This document shows, piece by piece, positions 6,817 to 16,095 of a DNA stretch of 64,000 bases. The notes under the pieces were generated by a model. That model ran no database searches. It had not been told where the DNA came from and saw only the letters and a list, made by a program, of their open reading frames with translations. The DNA comes from Candidatus Methylospira mobilis (lineage in GTDB: Bacteria; Pseudomonadota; Gammaproteobacteria; Methylococcales; Methylococcaceae), in contig NZ_CP044205.1 in assembly GCF_009498235.1 (NCBI RefSeq), positions 3,225,389-3,289,388 of the forward strand. Reading direction: 5' to 3'. A program made the position numbers and the translations under genes. Position 1 is the stretch's first letter. The number at the start of each line of letters is the position of its first letter.

Positions 6817-7234
6817 AATGAGACCTGCAGGATGTTTATTGAAGGTTGATTTTGTCAATTCCAAGTATTTAAGTCAACTTTACCACAGGCCAATGCCGGA
6901 TAAGGCTATGTTCTACCCCAAAGCTTACCAGACCTTGGCGAACCCTCTCCTGCCACGCGCTATCCGTGTCCCCGCCACCTCGATAAACTTTGGGGAGCTT
7001 TACGTGGGTTCGGATATGCTCAGATAACGACTTAGACGGAACAAGAGTTACCAGGATTCAGCTCAGCAATTTCCTCCCATGCCCAGCTGTGCCGGAATGC
7101 CGCCCGGCGGTTGCACTGAGGCTCAGCCCATGGCGGGCAGCCTGCGGCCTTACCGGTTAACGTGTCCCCCAAGCCCGCGCATCCACCGGAAACCAGGCTG
7201 GATATAAATACCGGGAAGTTATTTTAGCCATATC
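6817..7234. other. 418-bp intergenic region between the RlpA-like gene and erpA
   Basis: No gene is seen. The minus strand has two TTGAC hexamers (near 6855 and 6873) that could serve erpA promoters. A 73-nt segment is bounded by the inverted pair CCCCAAAG (6916–6923) and CTTTGGGG (6988–6995). Further up are several GC-rich short inverted repeats (7070–7200). A structured leader or small RNA is possible, but no known RNA family was recognised. Confidence 0.35.
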
Positions 7235-7660
7235 CTAATCGGCATTACCCCAGGCAAGCACCTCAAGCTCCACCCTGGCGACGCCGGAACGCATCATATC
7301 CAGTTCTCGCGCTGCGCGCGTGGAAATATCGAGAATGCGGCCGCCTCCTAACCTGTTATGGTCGTTGATTCTAACTTCGGTACTTTTGAAGTTGCGCAAA
7401 TTGGTTATCCGAATCAAGGTTCCAAACGGCAGATGAGCATGGCACGCGGTCAATGCATCCTTGTTGTAGCGCTCTCCGTTCGCAGTGCGCCGGCCATGAA
7501 AACGTTCGTGATAAAAAGACGCGACTCCCATCTGTTTATGTTTACGTTTCTCGACCGTGTTGCGCTCTACAATTGACAGCTCCTCGCCATGCACACCCAA
7601 ACAAGATAAAAACAACCCCAATGCGAATAAAAATTTACTCGCCCATTTATAGCGTAACAT
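7235..7660 (-). CDS. RlpA-like double-psi beta-barrel protein, exported
   Basis: 141 residues starting at the ATG at 7660, preceded by a GGGGG ribosome-binding stretch. A signal peptide (WASKFLFALGLFLSCLGVHG) leads to a double-psi beta-barrel domain with GVASFYHERFHGRRTANGERYN, LPFGTLIRITNLRN and VRINDHNRLGGGRILDIS. These are the core motifs of RlpA septal-ring lytic transglycosylases. The protein is short: it lacks the C-terminal SPOR domain of E. coli RlpA and has no obvious lipobox. It may act on peptidoglycan glycan strands, but activity is not certain for such minimal homologues. Confidence 0.8.
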   Translation of the reverse strand: MLRYKWASKFLFALGLFLSCLGVHGEELSIVERNTVEKRKHKQMGVASFYHERFHGRRTANGERYNKDALTACHAHLPFGTLIRITNLRNFKSTEVRINDHNRLGGGRILDISTRAARELDMMRSGVARVELEVLAWGNAD

Positions 7661-7755
7661 CCGATACCCCCCTAGTCTGAAAATCAGACCGAGCACCCAA
7701 AATAGCGGCTATCCCTGGATTTCCAAAAATCACATTGATAGCCGCCTTCAACGAA

Positions 7756-7954
7756 GGGAATCTCTAAAAACTCGAAAAATCCTTTTCCCAGCAAGACCGT
7801 ATTTCAGGTAATACTTTGAAATCAACAAAATACACACTCAGAAACACCAGCCTTCTCCTCAAAACTGCTGCTAGCCGCTCATCCTGAGCAGCATTTTTGA
7901 ATGCATCAGCTTTGCCATTTCTCCACAAGGGAGAGGGAGTTTTTAGAGGTTCCC
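7756..7954. repeat. MITE-like element with 18-bp terminal inverted repeats
   Basis: GGGAATCTCTAAAAACTC (7756–7773) and GAGTTTTTAGAGGTTCCC (7937–7954) are inverted copies with one mismatch. The 163 bp between them have no coding potential, but do contain a short inner hairpin (GCTGCT...AGCAGC near 7870–7895). This fits a small non-autonomous transposon relic. No clear target duplication is seen next to the ends. The right repeat overlaps the 3' end of lnt and provides its final residues and stop. Confidence 0.6.
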
Positions 7955-9490
7955 CATAACAGTTCCCCTACCCAGATAACGAAATTTATATCTGAGGATA
8001 AGCAAGGCTAACACAATCAGCAATGGTAATGTCACCAATAAATTCCCAAACCGGACATAAGGCGTACTGCCGACCATGGGTTGAACACTCCCTTTCAACG
8101 CCGTACGCTCGAACAATGGCGCTACGCCGAGCAGACTTCCTCGCTCCGAAATTATCGCCGTAACCCCGGTATTGCTTGCTCTCAGCAGATAGCGGCCCGC
8201 CTCCAGCGCGCGCAAGCGCGCCATCTGCACATGCTGAAAAGGCGCAATTGAGCGCCCAAACCAAGCGTCGTTGGTAACATTAACCATATACGCGGCTTGG
8301 GGCAAGCCAAAACGGGAATCGTCGGCAAAAATATCTTCGTAACAGATCGAAGGCGCGAACAAAAAGCCTGCCGCCGTCAACGGCGATTGCCGCGGGGAGC
8401 CTTGGGTGAAATCGGCCATCGGAATCTGCAGTATATCCAATAGAAATCCCAGCACCCGGCGTAACGGCACATACTCGCCGAATGGGACAAGATGGCGCTT
8501 GAAATACCAGCCCTGCTGTTCTCCCAGGCTTATCAGCGCGTTGTAGTTCCGTTTATCGCTAAAATCGAAATAGGGAATACCTATCAGCACATCGCTGCCG
8601 CGCGCATGCGCTTCCTGCTGCAGCTTGTTCAGAAACACGTCCTTGACCTGATGATAAAACGCCGGTACTGCCGTTTCAGGCCATATCACCAAACGCGCAT
8701 CGAGATTTTGGCGCGTCAAATCACGATAAAGCATCAAGGTTTCACGTTGCGATTCAGCCTGCCATTTCACATCCTGAGACACGTTCCCCTGCAACAGGGC
8801 AACGGAAAAGGGCTCTCCGGCCGCGCGTGTCCACTCGATCTTACTCAAACCGTAACTGACGGCCGGAATGATCAGTAATATCGACAACCAGGCATGGCGT
8901 GCGGATCCGCGAGCTGCAATCGCCAGCACTGCGGTACCAGCCATCACCGCAACAGCAAGACCGGCGCCATAGACCCCGGCAATCGGCGCCACGCCTTGCC
9001 CCAGAACGGTATCGACCTGACTGCCCCCGGTTTCCAGCCAGGTAAATCCGGTCAAAAACCAGCCTCTAAACCACTCGCACAAAATCCAAAGCCCCGGAAA
9101 AACCATCACAAGCCTGACTCGTTTAGATACATGAGAGAATAAGCGTGACGACAACCATCCCGCTAACGCGGGATACAAGGCCAGAAACAGGATAAAAGCC
9201 ACGCTCAGCAATCCGGCGGCAAGGACACTGGCTGCAGCATAATCGTGCATGCTGATATATATCCACGATACGCCGATGCCGAATTGGCCCACGCCGAACA
9301 GATAGCCGCGCAAAAAAGCCTGCTTGGGACTGGCATTCAGCCAGACAAAAAAAAGCAGAGCGAGAGAAGGCAACGCCACCCAGGGAGCTTCGAATGGAGA
9401 AAACGCAAACGGGAACAGCATGCCCCCCAACAACGGGAGCAGCAAATTCATCCGAGCTTTATTTCCCGGTAACGCCATCAGCGAGAGCAT
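7943..9490 (-). CDS. lnt: apolipoprotein N-acyltransferase Lnt
   Basis: 515 residues from the ATG at 9490; a longer frame to 9583 exists, but its extra N-terminus is basic and unlike the family. The N-terminal half has about seven membrane segments. The C-terminal half is the nitrilase-type domain with the catalytic triad in WPETAVP (Glu), FKRHLVPFGEY (Lys) and SICYEDIF (Cys). It adds the third acyl chain to lipoproteins at the periplasmic face of the inner membrane. The last residues (MGNL-stop) are encoded by the inverted repeat of the adjacent MITE, so the native C-terminus may have been altered. It is the last gene of the miaB–phoH–ybeY–corC–lnt operon. Confidence 0.95.
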   Translation of the reverse strand: MLSLMALPGNKARMNLLLPLLGGMLFPFAFSPFEAPWVALPSLALLFFVWLNASPKQAFLRGYLFGVGQFGIGVSWIYISMHDYAAASVLAAGLLSVAFILFLALYPALAGWLSSRLFSHVSKRVRLVMVFPGLWILCEWFRGWFLTGFTWLETGGSQVDTVLGQGVAPIAGVYGAGLAVAVMAGTAVLAIAARGSARHAWLSILLIIPAVSYGLSKIEWTRAAGEPFSVALLQGNVSQDVKWQAESQRETLMLYRDLTRQNLDARLVIWPETAVPAFYHQVKDVFLNKLQQEAHARGSDVLIGIPYFDFSDKRNYNALISLGEQQGWYFKRHLVPFGEYVPLRRVLGFLLDILQIPMADFTQGSPRQSPLTAAGFLFAPSICYEDIFADDSRFGLPQAAYMVNVTNDAWFGRSIAPFQHVQMARLRALEAGRYLLRASNTGVTAIISERGSLLGVAPLFERTALKGSVQPMVGSTPYVRFGNLLVTLPLLIVLALLILRYKFRYLGRGTVMGNL

Positions 9491-9589
9491 AAGCCGGCCG
9501 GTAGCATGATTTTTGCAGCGCCGACGCCAGATAACCTGCGTCCGGACAACGCAACGATCAAGGCGCATAACCACTTTTAACACGCATGT

Positions 9590-10420
9590 TCAGGAGCCGG
9601 CCGCGGAGAGCTTTAACAGATTCAGGCGGCGATCGTCAGCCTGAATTACAGAGAAGTGGAACTGGTCGATATCAAGCGCATCCCCTCTTTTGGGCACATG
9701 ACCAAAGCGATTGACAATCAAACCGCCCATGGTATCGAATTCCTGCTCATCAAAATCAGTTCCGAAACGTTCATTAAACAGTTCTATCGGCGTCAGCGCC
9801 TGCACCAGGTATTCCGAAGGCTTGATTTCGATAATAAACTCCTCGTCACCCGGATCGTGTTCGTCTTCTATATCGCCTACTATCTGTTCCAGCACATCTT
9901 CGATGGTCACCAGGCCGGCAGCCGCGCCGTACTCGTCGACAACTATCGCCATATGGCTGCGGTTGGCTCGGAACTCTTTCAGCAATACGTTTAAACGCTT
10001 GCTTTCCGGAATAAAATGCGTCGGGCGCATGATTTCATAAACGTGTTTGGATACATTCGCGGAGCGATAACCCAACAAGTCCTTGGCCAGCAGGATGCCC
10101 AACACCTCGGAACGGTCTTCCCCAATAACGGGATAGCGCGAGTGTCCCGACTCGGTCACCACCGGAAACACATCCTCGGGCACCGCATCATGCTCGATTA
10201 CCACCATTTTGGAACGTGGCACCATGATATCGCCGGCACGCAACCCCGAGAACGCCATGATACCTTCTATCATCGCCATGGCATCGGGATCGATCAACTG
10301 CCGCCGTTCCGCATCGTGTAAAAACGCCAGCAAATCCTCTTGATCCTCGGGCGCACCCGCCAAAAAGTGTCCCAGGCGTTCGAGCCAGCTACGCCGCTCG
10401 CCCGGCTGATCTTCACTCAC
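9590..10420 (-). CDS. corC: CorC/HlyC-family CBS-domain protein (magnesium and cobalt efflux)
   Basis: 276 residues from the GTG at 10420, which overlaps the ybeY stop (GTGA). Domain order: a short acidic N-terminus, two CBS domains (around DIMVPRSKMVVIE...SRYPVI and IMRPTHFIPESK...GLVTIEDVLEQIVGDI), then a C-terminal transporter-associated CorC_HlyC domain ending DRRLNLLKL. There is no membrane domain, as in E. coli CorC (YbeX). It is linked to divalent-cation handling and, through its gene neighbours, to ribosome maturation. The neighbours ybeY and lnt are the same as in E. coli. Confidence 0.92.
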   Translation of the reverse strand: MSEDQPGERRSWLERLGHFLAGAPEDQEDLLAFLHDAERRQLIDPDAMAMIEGIMAFSGLRAGDIMVPRSKMVVIEHDAVPEDVFPVVTESGHSRYPVIGEDRSEVLGILLAKDLLGYRSANVSKHVYEIMRPTHFIPESKRLNVLLKEFRANRSHMAIVVDEYGAAAGLVTIEDVLEQIVGDIEDEHDPGDEEFIIEIKPSEYLVQALTPIELFNERFGTDFDEQEFDTMGGLIVNRFGHVPKRGDALDIDQFHFSVIQADDRRLNLLKLSAAGS

Positions 10421-10872
10421 AAAACCTCCTCGTAAGGGTTGGCAAAGCCGAGCGTATGCATTATTTGAATTTCCGCAGACTCCATCCTGTCCGCATCCGC
10501 CGGTTCGATATGATCGTAGCCCTGCAAATGCAGTACGCCATGTACAACCATGTGCGCCCAATGCGCCGCTAATGTTTTTCTCTGTTCTCGCGCCTCGCGC
10601 TCCACCACCGCCGCGCAGATCGCCACGTCGCCCAAAATGACGCTATCGATGCCGGGCGGCGCTTCGAACGGAAAGCTGAGCACATTGGTCGGCACCGGTT
10701 TATTGCGAAACATGCCGTTCAACTCGGCGCTTTCTGCTTCATCCACCACGCGCACCACCAGTTCGGCATCGCTCAGGCCGGATACGGCCGCGCGCGTCCA
10801 GCCCGCAATATCCGCCTCGGAAGGCAGTTGCTGCGCGCCGCTGCATGCATTCTGAAACTCGACATCAATCAT
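10417..10872 (-). CDS. ybeY: endoribonuclease YbeY
   Basis: 151 residues starting [12 protein letters not shown] at 10872, where the ATG overlaps the phoH stop. The zinc-binding signature HGVLHLQGYDH (H-x3-H-x5-H) is present near residue 112. YbeY is a single-strand endoribonuclease involved in 16S rRNA 3'-end maturation and ribosome quality control. Overlapping ends with phoH and corC show tight translational coupling. Confidence 0.95.
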   Translation of the reverse strand: MIDVEFQNACSGAQQLPSEADIAGWTRAAVSGLSDAELVVRVVDEAESAELNGMFRNKPVPTNVLSFPFEAPPGIDSVILGDVAICAAVVEREAREQRKTLAAHWAHMVVHGVLHLQGYDHIEPADADRMESAEIQIMHTLGFANPYEEVL

Positions 10873-11857
10873 GGCGTCCGCCCGGTCCACTCTCGAAGGC
10901 TTCATAAGCCTGTACGATACGCTGTACCAGCGGGTGGCGCACCACATCCTTGGCGGTAAAAAAGGTAAAACTGATGCCCTCTACCTCGCGCAACACATCC
11001 AGCACCTGCCGCAAACCGGAATCGCGTCCGCGCGGCAGATCGATCTGTGTGATATCGCCGGTAATGACTGCGCGCGAACCGAAACCGACGCGCGTCAAAA
11101 ACATCTTGATCTGCTCCGTCGTGGTATTCTGGGCTTCGTCCAAAATGATAAATGCATCGTTGAGGGTGCGTCCACGCATAAAAGCCAGCGGCGCCACCTC
11201 GATCACCTGACGCTCGATCAAGCGCGCCACGCGATCGAAACCGAGCATTTCATAGAGCGCGTCATAGAGCGGGCGCAAATAGGGATCGACCTTTTGCGCT
11301 ATATCGCCCGGTAAAAAACCCAGCTTTTCACCCGCTTCAACCGCAGGACGCGCCAGAATCAGCCGCCTTACTTCTTCTTTTTCCAAAGCCGAAACCGCCG
11401 CGGCGACTGCCAGATAGGTTTTTCCGGTACCGGCAGGGCCGATGCCGAAGTTGATATCGCATTGTTGGATACGCCGCAGATAAGTTTGCTGATTCTCGCC
11501 GCGCGGCTTGATAACGCCGCGCTTGATGCGTATAACGGCACTCTGCTGATCGGAATCGGCGTTTGCGGAAGCGGCCGGAGCCATTCCAGCCTCCTGCAGC
11601 GCCAAATGCACGCGCTCGGGAGTCAACTGTTCGTTGCGCGTGGCTTCATACAGCGCGTGTATCACCTGAGCCGCAACCTGAACCGGCACAGTGGAGCCGG
11701 TGATCTGAAATTGATTGCCGCGGGTGGCGACTTCCACGCCCAAACGCCGCTCGATATGCTTCAGATTGTCGTCAAACTGGCCACACAAAGCCAGAAGACG
11801 CTCGTTGTCGTCGGGAAGCAGGCTAAACTGCACCCTGTTGGAACTATTTTCAGACAC
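10865..11857 (-). CDS. phoH: PhoH-like P-loop ATPase (YbeZ)
   Basis: 330 residues, GTG start at 11857 overlapping the miaB stop. The N-terminal ~100 residues resemble a KH-like domain. The P-loop is [15 protein letters not shown], and the Walker B region reads [11 protein letters not shown] with [16 protein letters not shown] downstream. YbeZ partners YbeY in RNA metabolism and has helicase-like ATPase features. The position between miaB and ybeY is conserved in proteobacteria. Confidence 0.94.
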   Translation of the reverse strand: MSENSSNRVQFSLLPDDNERLLALCGQFDDNLKHIERRLGVEVATRGNQFQITGSTVPVQVAAQVIHALYEATRNEQLTPERVHLALQEAGMAPAASANADSDQQSAVIRIKRGVIKPRGENQQTYLRRIQQCDINFGIGPAGTGKTYLAVAAAVSALEKEEVRRLILARPAVEAGEKLGFLPGDIAQKVDPYLRPLYDALYEMLGFDRVARLIERQVIEVAPLAFMRGRTLNDAFIILDEAQNTTTEQIKMFLTRVGFGSRAVITGDITQIDLPRGRDSGLRQVLDVLREVEGISFTFFTAKDVVRHPLVQRIVQAYEAFESGPGGRHD

Positions 11858-13220
11858 AGGAATGGTCCATCAGAGAAACATCGCCGGTTTCGATTCGGCC
11901 GATTAATCTGCCGCGCAAAGAATTTGGCAGAGCCTCGGTGATGATGACATCGGCAAACTGTCCGACCAGCCGCGCATGACCGTCAAAATTGACCACGCGA
12001 TTATTCTCGGTTCGTCCGCTCATTTGTGTCACCTGTTTACGTGAAACGCCTTCCACCAGCACGCGCTGTACCGTACCCACCATTTTCCGGGAAATTTCCA
12101 TAGCCTTTTCGCTGATTTTTTTCTGCAATGCGGCCAGTCGCTGGCGCTTTACTTCGATATTGACAGTATCGGGCAAGTCGGCGGCGGGGGTGCCGGGCCG
12201 GGCGCTATAGATAAAGCTGAACGACAAATCAAAACCGAGGCGGTTTATCAAATCCAGGGTATCGGCAAAATCGGCGTCGCTTTCGCCCGGAAAACCGATG
12301 ATAAAATCGGAAGACAGGCTGATATTCGGCCTGACAGCTCGCAGGCGCCCGATCTTGTCGATATATTCCTCGCGTGTATGACCGCGTTTCATCAACGACA
12401 GGATACGATTACTGCCGCTCTGCACCGGCAAATGCAGATGATCGACCAACATCGGGATTTCGGCATAAGCCTGTATCAGGCTGTCGCTGAATTCGACCGG
12501 ATGCGAAGTGGTATAGCGCAGGCGCCCCAAACCGGGAATCGCCGCAACATGATGCAACAGCAACGCGAAATCGATGATATCGCCTTCATCATCGACACCG
12601 CGATAGGCGTTGACATTTTGCCCGAGCAGATTGACTTCGCGCACGCCTTGCCTCACCAGGCCCTGTATTTCCGCCAAAATGTCCGCCAATGGACGGCTGA
12701 TTTCCTCGCCGCGTGTATATGGCACCACGCAGAAGCTGCAGTATTTGCTGCAGCCCTCCATCACCGAAACATAAGCTTTCACGCCTTCCGCGCGCGGGGC
12801 GGGCAGCGCATCGAATTTTTCGATTTCAGGGAATGATACGTCGATAACCGGCCCTTGCCCGCTTGCAACGCGATCCAGTAGATCGGGCAGGCGATGCAGT
12901 GTTTGAGGGCCGAACACCATGTCGACGAAAGCTGCGCGCTGCTGCAGGGCTTCGCCCTCCTGACTGGCGACACAACCCCCGACCCCGATCACGATATCAG
13001 GGCGTTTTTCCTTGAATGCGCGCCAGCGGCCGAGTTCGGAAAAAACCTTTTCCTGCGCTTTTTCACGAATGGAACAGGTATTCAATATCAGCACATCCGC
13101 CTGTTCCGGCGATAATGTCAGTTCGAAACCTTTCCGGGCTTCGAGCACGTCGCGCATTTTTGCGGAATCGTACTCGTTCATCTGGCAACCGAAGGTTTCT
13201 ATATAAAGCTTTTTGGACAT
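11850..13220 (-). CDS. miaB: tRNA-2-methylthio-N6-dimethylallyladenosine synthase MiaB
   Basis: 456 residues. The ATG at 13220 was chosen because AAGAGG precedes it and the protein then begins [19 protein letters not shown], the normal start of the family. Three cysteines in the N-terminal UPF0004 domain bind one cluster, and the radical-SAM cluster motif CSKYCSFC lies near residue 158. A C-terminal TRAM domain follows. It methylthiolates A37 of tRNAs that read UNN codons. It is first in the operon with phoH. Confidence 0.95.
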   Translation of the reverse strand: MSKKLYIETFGCQMNEYDSAKMRDVLEARKGFELTLSPEQADVLILNTCSIREKAQEKVFSELGRWRAFKEKRPDIVIGVGGCVASQEGEALQQRAAFVDMVFGPQTLHRLPDLLDRVASGQGPVIDVSFPEIEKFDALPAPRAEGVKAYVSVMEGCSKYCSFCVVPYTRGEEISRPLADILAEIQGLVRQGVREVNLLGQNVNAYRGVDDEGDIIDFALLLHHVAAIPGLGRLRYTTSHPVEFSDSLIQAYAEIPMLVDHLHLPVQSGSNRILSLMKRGHTREEYIDKIGRLRAVRPNISLSSDFIIGFPGESDADFADTLDLINRLGFDLSFSFIYSARPGTPAADLPDTVNIEVKRQRLAALQKKISEKAMEISRKMVGTVQRVLVEGVSRKQVTQMSGRTENNRVVNFDGHARLVGQFADVIITEALPNSLRGRLIGRIETGDVSLMDHSCV

Positions 13221-13441
13221 CAGCCTCTTGGACATCGAATAAGGGTACGCCATTTTAGCACAGCTTTCAGCTTCGTCTGGCGAGGCTTGCACGCGGCTAA
13301 ATAATTCATCATAGTGAACTCTGCGCTGCCGGGGCGCTCTAACAGGCAGAAAACGGCATATGTAAAGCCTTATAATGCGTTGAATATAGTGTTAAGTTTC
13401 AAAATATCCAGCCTCACTGCACATCAAACCGAATCATCTAT

Positions 13442-15250
13442 ATGCCGAATATATATTATTTGTTACGCATCTGCCTAATTTCAAGCCTGTCGGCAGTCTG
13501 CGCTGCGGCGTATGCGGCAAACGACAGTTTTTTGAGCGCCGATCAGGCTTTCCGGTTTTCCAGCGAGATAAAAAGCAGCGAAAACGTTCGTTTAAACTGG
13601 AAAATTGCGGACGGCTACCATCTGTACCGCGATCGCTTCAAATTCTCGCTGGCGGAAAACTCAGCCCCGCTGGTTGAATTATTACCGGTCGAATTGCCTA
13701 AAGGCGTCGAGCTGCAGGGATCACTGGGGGCCAGGGAAGCGTATTATCACCAACTCAGCATAGACTTGCATTTCAGGAAATTCGGTAACGATAGCGGCCC
13801 GGTCTATCTGAAACTGCGCTTTCAAGGCTGCGCCGACCAAGGTTTATGCTATCCGCCGATTGAAAAAAACCTGACGCTGCGCCTATCGGAAGCCACTGGC
13901 CCGGCAGTATCGCCTCCCGCAACCGTCAGTAGCGCCGTCCAGCAATCCGAGCAGGATCGCATCGCAGCCACGCTCCAGGGCGGGTCTCCGGGATGGGTGA
14001 TACTCAGCTTTTTCGGCTTCGGACTGCTGATGGCGTTTACGCCCTGCATATTCCCGATGATCCCGATCCTGTCCGGGATTATTGTCGGTCAAGGCGCGGA
14101 TATCAACACCTCCAGAGCCTTGCTGCTTTCGGCAAGCTACGTGCTCGCCGCTGCGTTGACCTACACCGTTTTCGGGGTTCTGGCAGGTCTTTTTGGCGGC
14201 AACCTGCAGGCCTTGTTCCAAACGCCGTGGATCATAATTTCGTTCAGCGGCCTGTTCGTGCTGCTTGCCCTGTCGATGTTCGGGTTTTACGAACTGCAAA
14301 TCCCCAGCTGTATACAGCAACGCATAACCGCGCTCAGCGGACGGCAGCACGGCGGCACCTTGTTCAGCGCCGCGGCGATGGGCGCCCTTTCCGCGTTGAT
14401 CGTCGGCCCGTGCATGGCGGCGCCGCTGGCCGGGGCGCTGATTTATATCGGTCAGTCCGGCGACGCGCTGCTCGGAGGTCTGGCGCTGTTTACCATGGGC
14501 CTGGGCATGGGCGCGCCGCTGATGCTGGTCGGCGCGTCGGCCGGAGCCCTGCTGCCGCGTGCAGGCGCGTGGATGGTCGCAATTAAATCGGTTTTCGGTT
14601 TGGTCATGCTCGGTGTCGCGATATGGATGCTGCAGCGCGTTATATCTGCCTCATTCGCGCTGCTGCTTTGGGGAACTCTGGCGCTGATCGCTGCCGTTTT
14701 TCTCGGGGGGCTGGATGAAACGCAGCAGGGCAGCGGCGCCTGGAACAGGCTAAGCAAGGGCATGGGCATCATTACGCTGGTTTATGGCGTGGCGTTGCTG
14801 ACCGGTGCGGCTGCCGGTAACGACGATCCTTTGCACCCGTTGAAAGGCTTTGCCGTTACCGAAAACCGTCAGTATGAAACGGCAGCCATTCTTTTTCGCA
14901 AGTTAAATACTCCTGTAGCGCTGGATGCCGAACTGGAAGCGGCGCGCCAATCCGGTCAACCGATATTACTGGATTTTTATGCCGATTGGTGCGTGTCCTG
15001 CCGTGAAATGGAACACAATACCTTCGCCAATGCGCGCGTGCAGGCGGAGCTGACCGCCTACCGGCTGCTGCAAGCCGATGTGACCGCGAATGACGACAAT
15101 GCAAAAGCCCTGTTGACGCGCTACGCCCTGTCCGGCCCGCCGGCAACCCTGTTTTTCGACCGTAACGGCGTCGAGCATAAGGAAAACAGGTTAGTCGGTT
15201 ATATGGGGCCAAAAAATTTTCTCACGCATTTGGGCGGGAGTTCGCGGTAA
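13442..15250 (+). CDS. dsbD: thiol:disulfide interchange protein DsbD
   Basis: 602 residues with a signal peptide (ISSLSAVCAAAYA), an N-terminal periplasmic domain with CADQGLCYPP, and eight membrane segments containing FTPCIFPMIPI and IVGPCMAAPL, the membrane cysteine pair. A C-terminal periplasmic thioredoxin domain has DWCVSCREME. It carries electrons from cytoplasmic thioredoxin to DsbC/DsbE-type proteins, and so would keep the CcmG encoded here reduced. It is divergent from miaB. A TATAAT hexamer at 13371–13376 could be its -10 box, but no clear -35 is visible. Confidence 0.94.
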   Translation: MPNIYYLLRICLISSLSAVCAAAYAANDSFLSADQAFRFSSEIKSSENVRLNWKIADGYHLYRDRFKFSLAENSAPLVELLPVELPKGVELQGSLGAREAYYHQLSIDLHFRKFGNDSGPVYLKLRFQGCADQGLCYPPIEKNLTLRLSEATGPAVSPPATVSSAVQQSEQDRIAATLQGGSPGWVILSFFGFGLLMAFTPCIFPMIPILSGIIVGQGADINTSRALLLSASYVLAAALTYTVFGVLAGLFGGNLQALFQTPWIIISFSGLFVLLALSMFGFYELQIPSCIQQRITALSGRQHGGTLFSAAAMGALSALIVGPCMAAPLAGALIYIGQSGDALLGGLALFTMGLGMGAPLMLVGASAGALLPRAGAWMVAIKSVFGLVMLGVAIWMLQRVISASFALLLWGTLALIAAVFLGGLDETQQGSGAWNRLSKGMGIITLVYGVALLTGAAAGNDDPLHPLKGFAVTENRQYETAAILFRKLNTPVALDAELEAARQSGQPILLDFYADWCVSCREMEHNTFANARVQAELTAYRLLQADVTANDDNAKALLTRYALSGPPATLFFDRNGVEHKENRLVGYMGPKNFLTHLGGSSR

Positions 15251-15359
15251 AGCTACTCAGCTGCCACCCTGCAAGCCTTTATGCGTTTAATTCGAAGACC
15301 AGGGGCGTTGCGCGTTATCAGTACAAATTTCTCGCAAACAGTATTGGCGGACCGAACTG

Positions 15360-16007
15360 TTATTCCCGGAAACGCTTGGCTCCATTCGCTTCTTCCGCGC
15401 GCTTCTGCGCTTCCGCAATCTGCTCCTGGGTCATTTTGCGTTCGATTGAATCGATCTCTGATTTTGCCCGCTCCTGGCCCTGGGCTGCGGCAAATGAATA
15501 CCACATGTAAGCCGTCACCAAATCGCGGGGAACCCCTTTACCCTCTTCGTACATCCAGCCAAGGTTGTTTTGCGCGACTGCATTACCCTGTTCTGCGGCT
15601 TTACGGTACCAGCTCATCGCTTCGTCATAGTCGCGCGTCACGCCTTCGCCTTCGTTATACGCCCAGCCAAGATTAAGTTGCGCCAATACATTGCCATGTT
15701 CCGCCGCCTTACGATACCAGGTCGCGGCCTCGGCATAATCAAGGGGAACGCCTTCGCCTTTGTAATACATCACCCCAAGAAAGTATTGCGCATTGTCATC
15801 GCCCTGCTCGGCGGCCTTGCGCACCCATTTCAGCGCTTCGGCATAGTCGCTTGCCAGGCTTTCCCCTATGCGGCGATGCGTCTCGCCGAGGTTGTTTTGC
15901 AGGGTTGTATTGTCCTTCAGCTCGACTTTCACGGGCATGTCAAGCGGAAGCGAGGCGGAACATGCAGCCAGAAAAACAAGAAATACCTGAATCATTTCTC
16001 TTTTCAT
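15360..16007 (-). CDS. Sel1-repeat (TPR-like) lipoprotein
   Basis: 215 residues from the ATG at 16007. The N-terminus MKREMIQVFLVFLAAC ends in a lipobox (LAAC), so the protein is probably a lipoprotein. Four to five Sel1-like repeats follow, each with A-x-x-W-x-R-K-A-A-E-x-G and LGxxYxxGxGVPxDY. The last part (ERKMTQEQIAEAQKRAEE) is a charged helix. Sel1 proteins act as protein-binding scaffolds; the partner is unknown. It converges with dsbD. Confidence 0.85.
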   Translation of the reverse strand: MKREMIQVFLVFLAACSASLPLDMPVKVELKDNTTLQNNLGETHRRIGESLASDYAEALKWVRKAAEQGDDNAQYFLGVMYYKGEGVPLDYAEAATWYRKAAEHGNVLAQLNLGWAYNEGEGVTRDYDEAMSWYRKAAEQGNAVAQNNLGWMYEEGKGVPRDLVTAYMWYSFAAAQGQERAKSEIDSIERKMTQEQIAEAQKRAEEANGAKRFRE

Positions 16008-16095
16008 GGTTGTTACCGTTTTCAGCGCAGGGATCGCGCCGCTCATAGTGACACAACGGCCTCCCCGCTTCCAGCCCGACAGAAGAGCGCGATGG

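Noticed and set aside
6817..7234. RNase P RNA, tmRNA, SRP RNA or cobalamin riboswitch in the erpA upstream region
   Set aside because: Checked by eye for the conserved cores of these RNAs; none is present.
13371..13376. TATAAT as a firm dsbD promoter
   Set aside because: No matching -35 hexamer at the right spacing, so it is mentioned only as a possible -10 box.
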